DNA of 64,000 nucleotides from Treponema sp. Its GTDB lineage: Bacteria; Spirochaetota; Spirochaetia; Treponematales; Treponemataceae. The notes under the pieces were generated by a model. The model searched no databases, had not been told where the DNA came from, and was given only the letters and a program-made list of their open reading frames with translations. This document shows, piece after piece, positions 9,587 to 18,298 of this stretch. Numbering within the stretch: the first letter of the stretch is position 1; each line of letters starts with the position of its first letter. The stretch is taken from the NCBI GenBank assembly GCA_017464425.1, contig JAFUDX010000040.1:62001-126000 (forward strand), read 5' to 3'. A program made the position numbers and the translations under genes.

Positions 9587-9592
9587 ATTTTA
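9587..9592 (-). promoter_or_regulatory. -10 hexamer (TAAAAT) for a leaderless TtcA-like mRNA
   Basis: On the minus strand TAAAAT is followed by 6 nt and then the ATG at 9580. No Shine-Dalgarno sequence is visible. Confidence 0.4.
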
Positions 9593-9624
9593 TCAAAAAG
9601 GTATAATTATGTGGAGAGTAGCAA

Positions 9625-9653
9625 TTGAAAATCAAATGAAATCGTAGTATTCT
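9625..9653 (+). promoter_or_regulatory. Promoter of the small membrane protein gene
   Basis: TTGAAA (9625-9630), 17 bp, TATTCT (9648-9653), about 32 nt upstream of an ATG that carries an AGAGGAG ribosome-binding site. Confidence 0.5.
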
Positions 9654-9685
9654 CTAAGTATTAGTTTTACATAGAGGAGATTAAT

Positions 9686-9907
9686 ATGGCTAAATCTAAA
9701 GATTATTTCGGGCTTCCGTGGTTGGTGAGCGTGATTCTCGCAATCATTCCGTTCACTTCATGGCTTTTGGGATTCTGCACTCGCTTTTCTGAGGGCAAAA
9801 TCGTGGCAGGCTTGCTCCGCTTGTTCCTCGGCTGGAACATCATCTGGATTTTGGACATCCTCTGCATGGTGTTCAACAAGTCTATTTTGAGAATCTTGAA
9901 TTTCTAA
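9686..9907 (+). CDS. Small two-helix membrane protein
   Basis: A 73-residue hydrophobic protein with two probable membrane segments: one around LPWLVSVILAIIPFTSWLL and one around LFLGWNIIWILDILCMVF. A short charged loop (RFSEGK) lies between them. The ribosome-binding site AGAGGAG and an upstream promoter make it a convincing gene despite its size. I do not recognise a named family. It is monocistronic, between the divergent TtcA-like gene and the convergent dnaE. Confidence 0.8.
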   Translation: MAKSKDYFGLPWLVSVILAIIPFTSWLLGFCTRFSEGKIVAGLLRLFLGWNIIWILDILCMVFNKSILRILNF

Positions 9908-9938
9908 TTCATCAGAAATTTTTAGAAGCAGGCGCGTA

Positions 9939-9954
9939 GGGGGAGTAGTCCCCC
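9939..9954. terminator. Hairpin between convergent genes
   Basis: GGGGGA, a 4-nt loop and TCCCCC lie between the small membrane protein gene and the 3' end of dnaE. It is not followed by a long T-run, so termination is plausible but not certain. Confidence 0.5.
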
Positions 9955-9973
9955 GTTCCAGTTTTTACCATTT

Positions 9974-12900
9974 TTACACCATCCACACATCTTTTACATA
10001 GGGAAGAGCTTTTACATCTTCCACAAATTCTTTTGTCGCAGGAGCCTGCAACTGATTCGATGCTTTGACAATGTATGTGTCTTTTTCGGTATCAATATGA
10101 AAATAGACCGTGCATGCTCCGTTCACGCCGAACAGATATTCTTTGAGGTTAAAAATCTGCCGTTCACTGTCAAAATGTGCGTCCAGCTGAATGTGGATTT
10201 CCTCAATCGCCTTTTCCTGCAACGCTTTTGGGTCTTCAATTGAATCCACGAGCAAGCTTGGCTGCTCGCGACTTGAATCAATCTTGCCTTTGAACGCGTA
10301 GATTTTGTCATTTTCAATTTTATCTTTGAGCATTTCCCAAGTTTTCGGGAAGAAAGTGAGGTCAAACGAGCCGTTGTAATCCTGTAGCTTGGCGAACGCC
10401 ATTTGATCGCCTTTTTTGGTGTTAATTTGGCGCAGTTCCATGAGCATGCCCACAGCGGTGTGGACTCTGCCTGCATTTCGTGCTTTCCATGGGTTTCCAC
10501 CGTTCGCCGCGATTATTGCGTCTTTTTCGGCTTTGTCGTCCTTTGCAACGCGCATGATATTCAAAGAATTGACGCTCGCTTTTTCGTAGGCTTTTTTGTA
10601 ATCATCAAGCGGATGCCCCGAAACATAACAGCCAATCAATTCTTTTTCCATATTGAGTTTTTCGAGCGTAGAACAATCTTCCACCTGCTCAAAAATGAAG
10701 TCGGCGTATTCTTTTTCGTCTGTGTCACCGAAGAGAGAAAGCTGGCCGTCATCCGCTCCGAATGCAATTTTTTCAGCATACGCATATGCACGGTCAAGAT
10801 TAGAAATCAATGTCGGTCGGTTTTGGTCAAGATTATCGAAACCACCGCATTTTATGAGAACTTCAATCGCTTTTTTATTGATTGCCGTTTGACGGGTATT
10901 CTTGCCTTCTTCATCGTCCTTTTCTTCGCCAGGAATTTCTTTTACAGCAATCACTCGCGTTAAGAAATCCATAAAATCTTTGAATTTGCCGTTCGTTTCG
11001 CGCTCATACACGATGGCCTTTGCCGCACGGTCGCCCATGCCTTTGATTCCTTTGAAGCCGAACACAATGTGCCCGTCAATAACATCAAAAATAGCGTCGG
11101 AGCGGTTCACATCAGGCGGGTCAACGGGAATTCCCATGCGCCGCGTCTCTGCAATGTAGGCGGGAAGCCCATCGGTGGAAGTGATTTCGTTCGTAAGGTT
11201 CGCCGCCATGAATTCAGCAGGCTTGTTCGCTTTGAGCCAGCCCGTGCGGTACGCAAGCACCGAATATGCCGCCGCGTGCGATTTGTTAAAGCCGTAGCCC
11301 GCGAATGGAATCATGATTTCAAAAATTTCATCGGCGTGCTCTTTGGTGAAGCCTTGTTTGATCGCACCTTCTTCAAATTCAACCTTTTTGCCCATCAAAA
11401 CTTCAGGCTTTTTCTTTCCCATTGCACGACGAAGCATGTCCGCGCCACCAAGCGAGAATCCCGCGATTTTCTGCGAGACTTGCATGACTTGTTCCTGATA
11501 GACCATAACGCCGTAGGTTTCTTTAAGAATCGGCTCCAAGCACGGGTCGGGATAATGCACGGTCTCAGGCTTCCATTTTCCATCTATATAATTGGGAATG
11601 TAATCCATCGGTCCCGGTCGGTACAGCGCATTCAAGGCAACCAAATCTTCGAGTTTTTCTGGCTGGAACTGGCGCAAAATCTTTTGCATACCGGGAGACT
11701 CAAATTGGAAGACGGCAACAGAATCACCGCGCTTAAAGAGTTCGAATGTTTTGGGGTCAGTTTCGCTCACTTTGGCACATTCAAACTTTGGCTCGTCAGG
11801 CTTTTTGTGCTTGTTCACGATATTTTCAGCATAGCGGATAAGCGAGAGCGTTTTTAGACCGAGATAGTCGAATTTAACCAATCCGCACGGCTCAATAATG
11901 TCCATTGTGTACTGAACGCCGACTTCATGCGTTTTGGGATCCATAAAAACGGGTGCCCAGTCGGGAAGTGCCGTAAGCCCGATAACCATGCCCGAAGCGT
12001 GGAGACCCGTGTTTCGCTTGCAGCCTTCAAGTTTTAGCGCAAGGTCGAAAAGTTTTTCGTAGCGCGGATCATGGCGGAATTCGGCAAGCTGACCGCCATC
12101 AGGGAATTTTTCGTTCGCAGGCTCAAAGCAGTTTTTGAGTTTCGCCTTTAGGTTTTCCGAGACTTTAGACTTTAACATGTTGACTTCGGAAAGCGGAATA
12201 CCAAGCGTGCGTCCTACATCAGCAATGCAGTTTTTCGGCTTTAAAGTACCGAATGTGACGATGTGACCAACCTGCGGCTCTCCATACAAATCGCGCGTGT
12301 GCTGAATGATGGTTTGCCGATAATCGAAGTCCATATCAATATCAAAATCTGGCATGGAAACGCGCTCAGGATTCAAGAATCGTTCAAAAATCAACTTAAA
12401 GCGGAAAGGGTCAATGTCTGTAATCGTCATGCAGTAGGCAACAAGGCTTCCCGCACCCGACCCACGGCCAGGCCCAATCGGGATTCCGTGCTCCTTTGAC
12501 CAGTTAATAAATTCCCACACGATAAGGAAATAGCCCGAAAATCCCATTTTAAAGATGATGCCAAGCTCATACTCAGCGCGCTGTCGAATTTCTGGCGTAA
12601 TTGCAGGATACCGCTCCCGTAAGCCCTTTTCGACAAGGAAGCGCACATAATCATCCTGATTCGCGGCATAGTCGTCACCGTGCGTTTGAAATTCTTTTGG
12701 CAATTCAAATCGCGGCAAGCAGGCTTTGAGTTCCTGCGTTTTGTACTGGTGAATCGTAAGATTGCACATATTGGCGATTTTGACCGTGTTGTCGTACGCC
12801 TCTGGGCAATCGGGGAAAAGAAGCCGCATTTCTTCTTCGGTTTTAAAATACCATTCGTGCCGTTCTCCGCCCATCGTCTGGTGAGGCTCGTTCATGTTCT

Positions 12901-13657
12901 TTTTAAAGCCGATGCAACGCAGACAGTCCTGTGCTTCCCAGTCTTCTTTTTCGATGTAGTGAATATCGTTCGTGACCACAAGCGGAATGTCAAGCTCGTG
13001 CGCAAGCGCAATCAGTTTTTTGTTGACGATTTTTTGGTCTTCAAGCCCGTGATCCTGCAATTCAATGTAATAATGGTCAGGACCAAAAAGATTTTTGTAT
13101 TTTAAGGCAAGTTCCTTCGCTTCTTCGTCTTTGTTCGCAAGCAAAAGTTGGGGAAGTTCACCCGCAATACACGCAGAAAGACAAATCAGCCCTTCGTGAT
13201 ATTTTTCGAGCAATTCAAAATCGATTCGTGGCTTGTACCAAGTGCCTTCGGTGTACGCAATCGAAGAAAGCCAACTCATGTTTTTGTAGCCCGTTTCGTT
13301 TTCGCAGAGCAGAATGAGGTGGAAGTAGCGTGCCTGTCTGTCACCGTCCTCGCCTTTCCGAGAATAGGGAACGGAATTTTTCTCTAAGTGAGAGCCGTAC
13401 GCGACATAAAATTCCTCGCCGACAATCGGGTTGATTCCATTCACATGGCAGAGATGCTCAAAGTTCAACGCACCGAACATATTTCCGTGGTCAGTGAGCG
13501 CGAGCGCGGGCATATTGAGTCGTTTCGCCTTTGCCACAAGAGAATCAAGCGTAGCGCACGAGTCGAGCAAAGAATAATCCGAATGAACATGAAGATGAAC
13601 AAAATTACTGACCGGCGTTCCCTCTGGAGCCGCATCGAATACATGATAATCTGCCAT
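9974..13657 (-). CDS. dnaE: DNA polymerase III alpha subunit
   Basis: DnaE (1227 residues) is the replicative polymerase catalytic subunit. It opens with a PHP domain (HLHVHSDYSLLDS, residues 21-33). The family C palm carries the catalytic aspartates in PDFDIDMDF, and helix-hairpin-helix and beta-clamp-binding regions follow. Near the C-terminus an OB-fold segment runs from about GRVHTAVGMLMELRQINTK to the FFPKTWEML region. Length and order match DnaE1 rather than PolC. It is monocistronic and convergent with the small gene at 9686. A TATGAT hexamer sits 11 nt before the ATG. Confidence 0.97.
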   Translation of the reverse strand: MADYHVFDAAPEGTPVSNFVHLHVHSDYSLLDSCATLDSLVAKAKRLNMPALALTDHGNMFGALNFEHLCHVNGINPIVGEEFYVAYGSHLEKNSVPYSRKGEDGDRQARYFHLILLCENETGYKNMSWLSSIAYTEGTWYKPRIDFELLEKYHEGLICLSACIAGELPQLLLANKDEEAKELALKYKNLFGPDHYYIELQDHGLEDQKIVNKKLIALAHELDIPLVVTNDIHYIEKEDWEAQDCLRCIGFKKNMNEPHQTMGGERHEWYFKTEEEMRLLFPDCPEAYDNTVKIANMCNLTIHQYKTQELKACLPRFELPKEFQTHGDDYAANQDDYVRFLVEKGLRERYPAITPEIRQRAEYELGIIFKMGFSGYFLIVWEFINWSKEHGIPIGPGRGSGAGSLVAYCMTITDIDPFRFKLIFERFLNPERVSMPDFDIDMDFDYRQTIIQHTRDLYGEPQVGHIVTFGTLKPKNCIADVGRTLGIPLSEVNMLKSKVSENLKAKLKNCFEPANEKFPDGGQLAEFRHDPRYEKLFDLALKLEGCKRNTGLHASGMVIGLTALPDWAPVFMDPKTHEVGVQYTMDIIEPCGLVKFDYLGLKTLSLIRYAENIVNKHKKPDEPKFECAKVSETDPKTFELFKRGDSVAVFQFESPGMQKILRQFQPEKLEDLVALNALYRPGPMDYIPNYIDGKWKPETVHYPDPCLEPILKETYGVMVYQEQVMQVSQKIAGFSLGGADMLRRAMGKKKPEVLMGKKVEFEEGAIKQGFTKEHADEIFEIMIPFAGYGFNKSHAAAYSVLAYRTGWLKANKPAEFMAANLTNEITSTDGLPAYIAETRRMGIPVDPPDVNRSDAIFDVIDGHIVFGFKGIKGMGDRAAKAIVYERETNGKFKDFMDFLTRVIAVKEIPGEEKDDEEGKNTRQTAINKKAIEVLIKCGGFDNLDQNRPTLISNLDRAYAYAEKIAFGADDGQLSLFGDTDEKEYADFIFEQVEDCSTLEKLNMEKELIGCYVSGHPLDDYKKAYEKASVNSLNIMRVAKDDKAEKDAIIAANGGNPWKARNAGRVHTAVGMLMELRQINTKKGDQMAFAKLQDYNGSFDLTFFPKTWEMLKDKIENDKIYAFKGKIDSSREQPSLLVDSIEDPKALQEKAIEEIHIQLDAHFDSERQIFNLKEYLFGVNGACTVYFHIDTEKDTYIVKASNQLQAPATKEFVEDVKALPYVKDVWMV

Positions 13658-13723
13658 ACAGTCAGTTTATCATAACCAAAAATAAAAAACCACCGATTCT
13701 GTAAAATCTCCCACGATTTCTGC

Positions 13724-13729
13724 TATACT
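13724..13729 (+). promoter_or_regulatory. Extended -10 (TGCTATACT) for a leaderless radical SAM mRNA
   Basis: TATACT, preceded by TGC, ends 6 nt before the ATG at 13736, so the predicted +1 is the start codon. No ribosome-binding site is present. Confidence 0.55.
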
Positions 13730-13735
13730 GTTCCC

Positions 13736-14707
13736 ATGCGCTCTCTGTCAGTATTTTACGAGTCAGTGTTCGGCTGTAAAACATACAAACTTTCGCTCGA
13801 TGCTTGTTGTACCTGCCCCAACCGCGATGGCACAAAGGGAACAGGAGGGTGCATATTCTGTTCGGAAAGAGGAAGCGGGGATTTTGCGGCATCATGTGCA
13901 CTTTCTATAAAAGAGCAAGTCGAACAGGCAAAAAAGAGAGTCGAATCAAAAATCAGAGGAAGAAGCGGGAAACGCGATGGGAAATATATCGCCTACTTTC
14001 AGAATTTCACTTCAACTTACGGAAATCCACAACTTCTGCTAAAGAAATATACTGACGCGCTCGCCTGTGATGGCGTTGTCGGTCTTGCACTCGCCACCCG
14101 ACCTGATTGTCTCAGCGATGAAATTCTATCTGGAATCACGCATATCGCTCAAAACAAGTTCGTTCAAATTGAATTGGGGCTTCAGACAAGTAATGAAAAG
14201 ACAGGGAAGTATATCAATCGTTGTTACACAAATGAAGATTACATTTCCGCCGTACAGAGAATCACATCCGCCTGCCCCGCTATTCACATCGTTACCCATT
14301 TAATTTTCGGACTTCCTGGCGAAACTGAAGATGACATGCTTGAAAGCGTCAGATTTGTCCTAAAACATGCTGAAAACAAAAACTATAGAAATCAGTGCAT
14401 GCCTCTGGATAACAATTCTTTTTTCGGCATCAAAATCACATCGCTGTATGTCGTTAAAAATACTCGCCTTGCAGAATTGTATAAAAATGGTGAATACGAA
14501 CCGCTTTCAAAAGAGGCATATATTTCGCTCATCAAAAAAACACTTCCGATTCTGCCTGAAAATTGCGTGATTCACCGATTAACAGGAGATCCTCCAAAAT
14601 CCACGCTCATTGCACCCGCATGGACGACAGATAAAAAACGAATTCTGAATGAATTGAAACAGCTAGTGGCAGAAAAAGCTTCTTCTTCCTCAAAAAATAA
14701 TCTCTGA
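13736..14707 (+). CDS. Radical SAM protein, YhcC family (TIGR01212 type)
   Basis: A 323-residue radical SAM enzyme. The cluster-binding cysteines are spaced as in YhcC-type proteins: CTCPNRDGTKGTGGCIFC near residues 25-42, with CxxC as the last pair. Supporting motifs are QNFTSTYG, the strand LALATRPDCLSDE, IELGLQTSNEKTG and THLIFGLPGETEDDM. Family members are widespread and their substrate has not been firmly assigned; a tRNA or redox-related role is only inferred elsewhere. The gene is divergent from dnaE with 78 nt between starts. A half-copy of the ATCTGTG repeat follows the stop. Confidence 0.9.
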   Translation: MRSLSVFYESVFGCKTYKLSLDACCTCPNRDGTKGTGGCIFCSERGSGDFAASCALSIKEQVEQAKKRVESKIRGRSGKRDGKYIAYFQNFTSTYGNPQLLLKKYTDALACDGVVGLALATRPDCLSDEILSGITHIAQNKFVQIELGLQTSNEKTGKYINRCYTNEDYISAVQRITSACPAIHIVTHLIFGLPGETEDDMLESVRFVLKHAENKNYRNQCMPLDNNSFFGIKITSLYVVKNTRLAELYKNGEYEPLSKEAYISLIKKTLPILPENCVIHRLTGDPPKSTLIAPAWTTDKKRILNELKQLVAEKASSSSKNNL

Positions 14708-14733
14708 TAATCTGTGCGAATCTGTGGATAAAA
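14706..14733. repeat. ATCTGTG-family repeat, half copy
   Basis: AATCTGTG-CG-AATCTGTGGAT immediately after the radical SAM gene; this is the right arm of the family seen complete at 26716, 28138 and 36043. Confidence 0.6.
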
Positions 14734-14788
14734 CTTGTTCTTTTTAGTAAAATAAGAGCATCATTTTTTGATTTTTTTGGAGAATACC

Positions 14789-16288
14789 ATGTCTACCCCT
14801 TTGGAAAATTATCTTTCTTCTTGCGGTGGCAAACCGACTGCCGCCATGTGTGCCTATGTTGCGAATTTGCAGCAGGTTGCATCCGTTAATCCTAAAATCG
14901 CGGCGAGCGTCGTAAACGAGATTCAGAATCAGCGAAGCCACTTAAAGCTGATTGCTTCAGAAAACTATTGTTCGCTTGCAGTTCAGGCGGCAATGGGAAA
15001 CTTACTCACCGACAAATACGCAGAAGGCTACCCAGAGCACCGCTATTACGGCGGCTGTGTGAATGTCGATGCGGTCGAAATGGAAGCCGCGCGCGAAGCG
15101 GAAGAGCTTTTTGGCGCAGATTACGCCTATGTTCAGCCGCATTCAGGCGCGGACACAAACTTGGTCGCATACTGGGCGATTTTGAGCGCAAAGGTCGAAA
15201 CTCCCACTTTGGAAGAACTCGGCGTAAAATCTTTGAACGACCTTACGGCAGAACAGTTTGCTGAACTTAGAAAACGATTCGGAAACCAAAAACTCATGGG
15301 CTTGGACTATTCTTGTGGCGGTCATCTTACGCACGGCTACAAAATGAATGTTAGTGCGCGAATGTTTGAAAGCCACCCGTACGGCGTTGACAAAGACACA
15401 GGACTTTTGGACTATGACGCAATCGAAAAACAGGCGATGGAAGTCCGACCGCTCATTTTGCTCACAGGATATTCAGCATACCCGCGCAAAATCAACTTCA
15501 AGCGATTCCGCGAGATTGCCGACAAGTGCGGAGCCGTCCTCATGGTGGATATGGCTCACTTCGCAGGCTTGGTTGCAGGCAAAGTCTTCACGGGTGATTA
15601 CGACCCGGTAAAATGGGCTGATGTCGTCACCACAACTACGCACAAAACCTTGCGTGGTCCTCGCGGTGCTATGATTCTCTGCAAAAAAGAATTCGCTGAC
15701 TATGTAAACAAAGGTTGTCCAATGGTGCTCGGCGGCCCGCTCCCGCATGTTATGGCGGCAAAAGCAATCGCATTCAAAGAAGCGAACACTCGCGAATATC
15801 AGGATTACGCGCAGAATGTCGTTAAGAACGCACAGGCACTCGCAAAGGCATTGCAGGACTTGGGCGTTCGCTTGCAAACTGACGGCACGGACAATCACCT
15901 CATGCTCGCTGATGTCACATCTTATGGTCTCACAGGAAAGCAGGCAGAAGCCGCGATGTTCGAGTGCGGCGTTACCGTGAACGCAAATGCGCTCCCCTAC
16001 GACAAAAACGGCGCATGGTGGACAAGTGGCTTGCGTTTGGGAACCCCCGCCCTCACAACTTTGGGCATGGGCGAAGCCGAAATGAAGGAAGTTGCTTCAA
16101 TCATCGACCAAGTGCTTAAAGGAACAAAGCCAGGTCTTACCAAAGACGGAAAGCCCGCCAAAGGCAAAATCGACCTTGACCCAGCCGTGAAAGAAGCTGC
16201 CTCAAAACGAGTCCAATCCCTTTTGAGTAAGTTCGTCTTGTATCCAGAATTGGATTTGGACTTCTTGAAGAAGGAATTTGTGAAATAA
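14789..16288 (+). CDS. glyA: Serine hydroxymethyltransferase, long form
   Basis: GlyA (499 residues) interconverts serine and glycine with tetrahydrofolate and PLP, supplying one-carbon units. PLP-Lys is in TTTTHKTLRGPRGA. Other signatures are SENYCSLAVQAAMG, TDKYAEGYPEHRYYGGC and MVDMAHFAGLVAG. At about 500 residues it exceeds the usual ~415. It has an N-terminal extension and an insertion after the QPHSGADTN region, as in the long GlyA of some spirochaetes and chlamydiae. The ATG at 14789 is chosen because GGAG lies 7 nt upstream; an upstream in-frame TTG at 14768 has no support. Confidence 0.95.
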   Translation: MSTPLENYLSSCGGKPTAAMCAYVANLQQVASVNPKIAASVVNEIQNQRSHLKLIASENYCSLAVQAAMGNLLTDKYAEGYPEHRYYGGCVNVDAVEMEAAREAEELFGADYAYVQPHSGADTNLVAYWAILSAKVETPTLEELGVKSLNDLTAEQFAELRKRFGNQKLMGLDYSCGGHLTHGYKMNVSARMFESHPYGVDKDTGLLDYDAIEKQAMEVRPLILLTGYSAYPRKINFKRFREIADKCGAVLMVDMAHFAGLVAGKVFTGDYDPVKWADVVTTTTHKTLRGPRGAMILCKKEFADYVNKGCPMVLGGPLPHVMAAKAIAFKEANTREYQDYAQNVVKNAQALAKALQDLGVRLQTDGTDNHLMLADVTSYGLTGKQAEAAMFECGVTVNANALPYDKNGAWWTSGLRLGTPALTTLGMGEAEMKEVASIIDQVLKGTKPGLTKDGKPAKGKIDLDPAVKEAASKRVQSLLSKFVLYPELDLDFLKKEFVK

Positions 16289-16307
16289 ATTCTATCCGTC
16301 TCCAACG

Positions 16308-16949
16308 CTAGCCGTTTTTCTTTACGATATAATCTGCATAGCCGTTGGAGCGGAGTTTTGCTTCCGTTATTTTTAACGCTGAGTCTGGAATCTTTTTTAT
16401 AACCACGCGGGTTACGGAACTTGTCTTTTGGAAATACACATTGTCAAATCCGTTCTGCAAAAGATTCTGGGCAATTTTATTCGCGTTTTCATAATTTGAA
16501 AATGACCCCACCTGCACATCCCAATACAATGGCTCCGATTTTTGCGGAGTGGTTACGGTCGGAGATTTTTTTACAATCTGGCTTGTATTTCCGTTTGCAG
16601 AAAGAATTTCAATCTTTACGCGAGCCGTTCCCGTTTTTATCATTCCGAGCTTTTGGGCGGCAGCCTTTGAGACATCGATTTCACGCCCTTTTACAAACGG
16701 TCCGCGATCATTGACCCGCACATCAACGCTCTTATTGTTTGAAAGATTCGTAACTCGAAGGACCGTGCCGAACGGAAGCGTTTTATGTGCGCAAGTAAAC
16801 GCATTCATGTTGAAAATTTCACCACTGGCAGTTTTTCTTCCGTGATATTTTTCTGCATAATACGAAGCCTCTGCGTTCGACATCAGAACATCAGCAAAAC
16901 CTAAAGATACAGCAAAACATAAACTCAAAACGAAAAAAATTCTCTTCAT
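16308..16949 (-). CDS. rlpA: RlpA-like septal ring lytic transglycosylase with SPOR domain
   Basis: A 213-residue exported protein. A signal peptide (to about residue 19) precedes a double-psi beta-barrel domain (ASYYAEKYHGRKTASGE, THE-like AHKTLPFGTVLRVTN, VRVNDRGPF), the RlpA fold that cleaves denuded glycan strands. A SPOR domain (WDVQVGSFSNYENANKIAQ, about 143-213), which binds septal peptidoglycan, ends the protein. It lacks a lipobox, unlike E. coli RlpA, so it is predicted periplasmic and soluble. GATACT ends 6 nt before the ATG, suggesting a leaderless mRNA. It is convergent with glyA. Confidence 0.9.
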   Translation of the reverse strand: MKRIFFVLSLCFAVSLGFADVLMSNAEASYYAEKYHGRKTASGEIFNMNAFTCAHKTLPFGTVLRVTNLSNNKSVDVRVNDRGPFVKGREIDVSKAAAQKLGMIKTGTARVKIEILSANGNTSQIVKKSPTVTTPQKSEPLYWDVQVGSFSNYENANKIAQNLLQNGFDNVYFQKTSSVTRVVIKKIPDSALKITEAKLRSNGYADYIVKKNG

Positions 16950-16955
16950 ACTGAA

Positions 16956-16961
16956 AGTATC
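16956..16961 (-). promoter_or_regulatory. -10 hexamer (GATACT) for a leaderless rlpA mRNA
   Basis: GATACT on the minus strand, a 6-nt gap, then ATG; no ribosome-binding site. Confidence 0.45.
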
Positions 16962-17010
16962 GGCATATTTTTTGCTTCACTTTTCAAATTTCGTCAATCG
17001 CTTGGAGTGC

Positions 17011-17823
17011 TTAGTATGTCAGTTGTTCCAGAGAAAATTTTACCAGATTCCAGAATTGTCTTTTTAAAATCGGATTCAGTTTCTTTTCTTTTGTGGCTTC
17101 TTCAAATGCCGATTCTGCCTCAAGCAGAAAATTTGAAATTGCGGTCTGAGAAAGCGGCAGGTGCGCACCAATCAGTTTATTCTCTAAATCAATATTTCTG
17201 AATTTAAAATTCCCTGCCATCGCAATCCGCAAGTCTGAAATCTGATTTTTCTGAGAATTCGCAAGGAACACAAAACTTGCTGACAGATCATTCAGTTCAT
17301 TTTTAGGACCAAGCCGCCTGAATACAGAAACTTCCCATTCTTCGGTCGGGAGACGGATTTTTGAGAGCAAACTGCCGTTTGGAATTTCCTCAAAGCGGGT
17401 AAACGATGTAAAGACAGATTCTTCACCAGTTTGAAATTCAAGCCGCGCATCCAAAGCCAAAAGCGGGGCAAAGAGCGTGTTGCAAAAAGCGCACGAACAG
17501 ATATTTCCACCGAGCGTTGCAATGTTCCGAAGCGAAGGATTTGCAATCGTTGTTATCGCAGTAAAAATAGTTGCAGGAAGATTTGATTCACCAAGTTCTT
17601 CAATTTCAGACAGAGTTACGGCCGCGCCAAAATCAATATACCGCTCATGCTTGTCGATTATTTTTAGCTCAGCAATGTCTCGGACAGAAAGAGATTTTTC
17701 GGGAAGCTCTCTGCTTACAAAACTCGTACAACCGCCAACAATCGTTAAATCAGAAATGGTTTTGAGTTGATAAAACACATCAGCGAGATTCTTTGCATAA
17801 AAAAATGTCTTAGATGTGGCCAT
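17011..17823 (-). CDS. Molybdenum hydroxylase-like FAD-binding subunit
   Basis: A 270-residue homologue of the medium (FAD) subunit of xanthine dehydrogenase/CO dehydrogenase-type enzymes. The first flavin loop is VGGCTSF where most family members have GGT/GGTDL. The second is TLGGNICSCAFCN, followed by LFAPLLALDARLEF. The start at 17823 (MATSKTFF) overlaps the upstream 2Fe-2S gene by 14 nt and follows a GGGAGGG stretch. It is the last gene of the eight-gene operon beginning at 26618. It should pass electrons between the Fe-S subunit and an acceptor, but the substrate is unknown because the large subunit is so divergent. Confidence 0.85.
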   Translation of the reverse strand: MATSKTFFYAKNLADVFYQLKTISDLTIVGGCTSFVSRELPEKSLSVRDIAELKIIDKHERYIDFGAAVTLSEIEELGESNLPATIFTAITTIANPSLRNIATLGGNICSCAFCNTLFAPLLALDARLEFQTGEESVFTSFTRFEEIPNGSLLSKIRLPTEEWEVSVFRRLGPKNELNDLSASFVFLANSQKNQISDLRIAMAGNFKFRNIDLENKLIGAHLPLSQTAISNFLLEAESAFEEATKEKKLNPILKRQFWNLVKFSLEQLTY

Positions 17824-18298
17824 TTTTTCTTCCCTCCCGTTCGTGTTTGGCTGCCGTTGCATAGATAACGCCATTCATGAATGTTTTTTTGTCGGTGCAA
17901 TTACATTCTATGCAGTCGGCAAGCGTTTCAAGTTCTTCCAGTGATGGACGGTACACTTTTTTTAAAAGCGCATAGGTTGAAAAAATTCGTGCGCTGTTGC
18001 AGAATCCACAGAGTGTTATTCCCGCCTGTTTAAAACCGGAAAGAATGTCTTCACCTTCTTTTGTGAGCGAAAAAAATTCAAGCGTTTCGATTGAAGCGTT
18101 ACGGACGATGCCAACAGGAATAATGCAGCTGGGAACAGGCTTATCGTCAAGCAAGACAGTGCAGGAACCACAAAGTCCCTGCCCACAGCCATTTTTAACA
18201 GAAAGAAGGCCGAGTTTTCGTAAGACATCGCTCAGTTTTTCAGTCGGCTTTGCATCGAGAATGACTTTTTCGCTATTTAAAATCACGGGAATTTTCAT
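17810..18298 (-). CDS. Molybdenum hydroxylase-like 2Fe-2S subunit
   Basis: A 162-residue small subunit with two [2Fe-2S] sites. The N-terminal plant-ferredoxin-type site is NGCGQGLCGSCTVLLDD plus a later Cys in VPSCI. The C-terminal site is LCGFCNSAR followed by CIECNC. All eight ligands appear present, so electron-transfer chemistry looks intact even though the partner large subunit is degenerate. Its ATG overlaps the TGA of the large-subunit gene (ATGA), and its end overlaps the FAD-subunit start by 14 nt, so translation is coupled. Confidence 0.93.
   Translation of the reverse strand: MKIPVILNSEKVILDAKPTEKLSDVLRKLGLLSVKNGCGQGLCGSCTVLLDDKPVPSCIIPVGIVRNASIETLEFFSLTKEGEDILSGFKQAGITLCGFCNSARIFSTYALLKKVYRPSLEELETLADCIECNCTDKKTFMNGVIYATAAKHEREGRKNGHI

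Noticed and set aside
11069-11857. Long plus-strand open frame antisense to dnaE
   Set aside because: It has no recognisable motifs or ribosome-binding site and lies wholly opposite conserved dnaE coding sequence; it is a codon-bias shadow, as are the other long antisense frames in the window.
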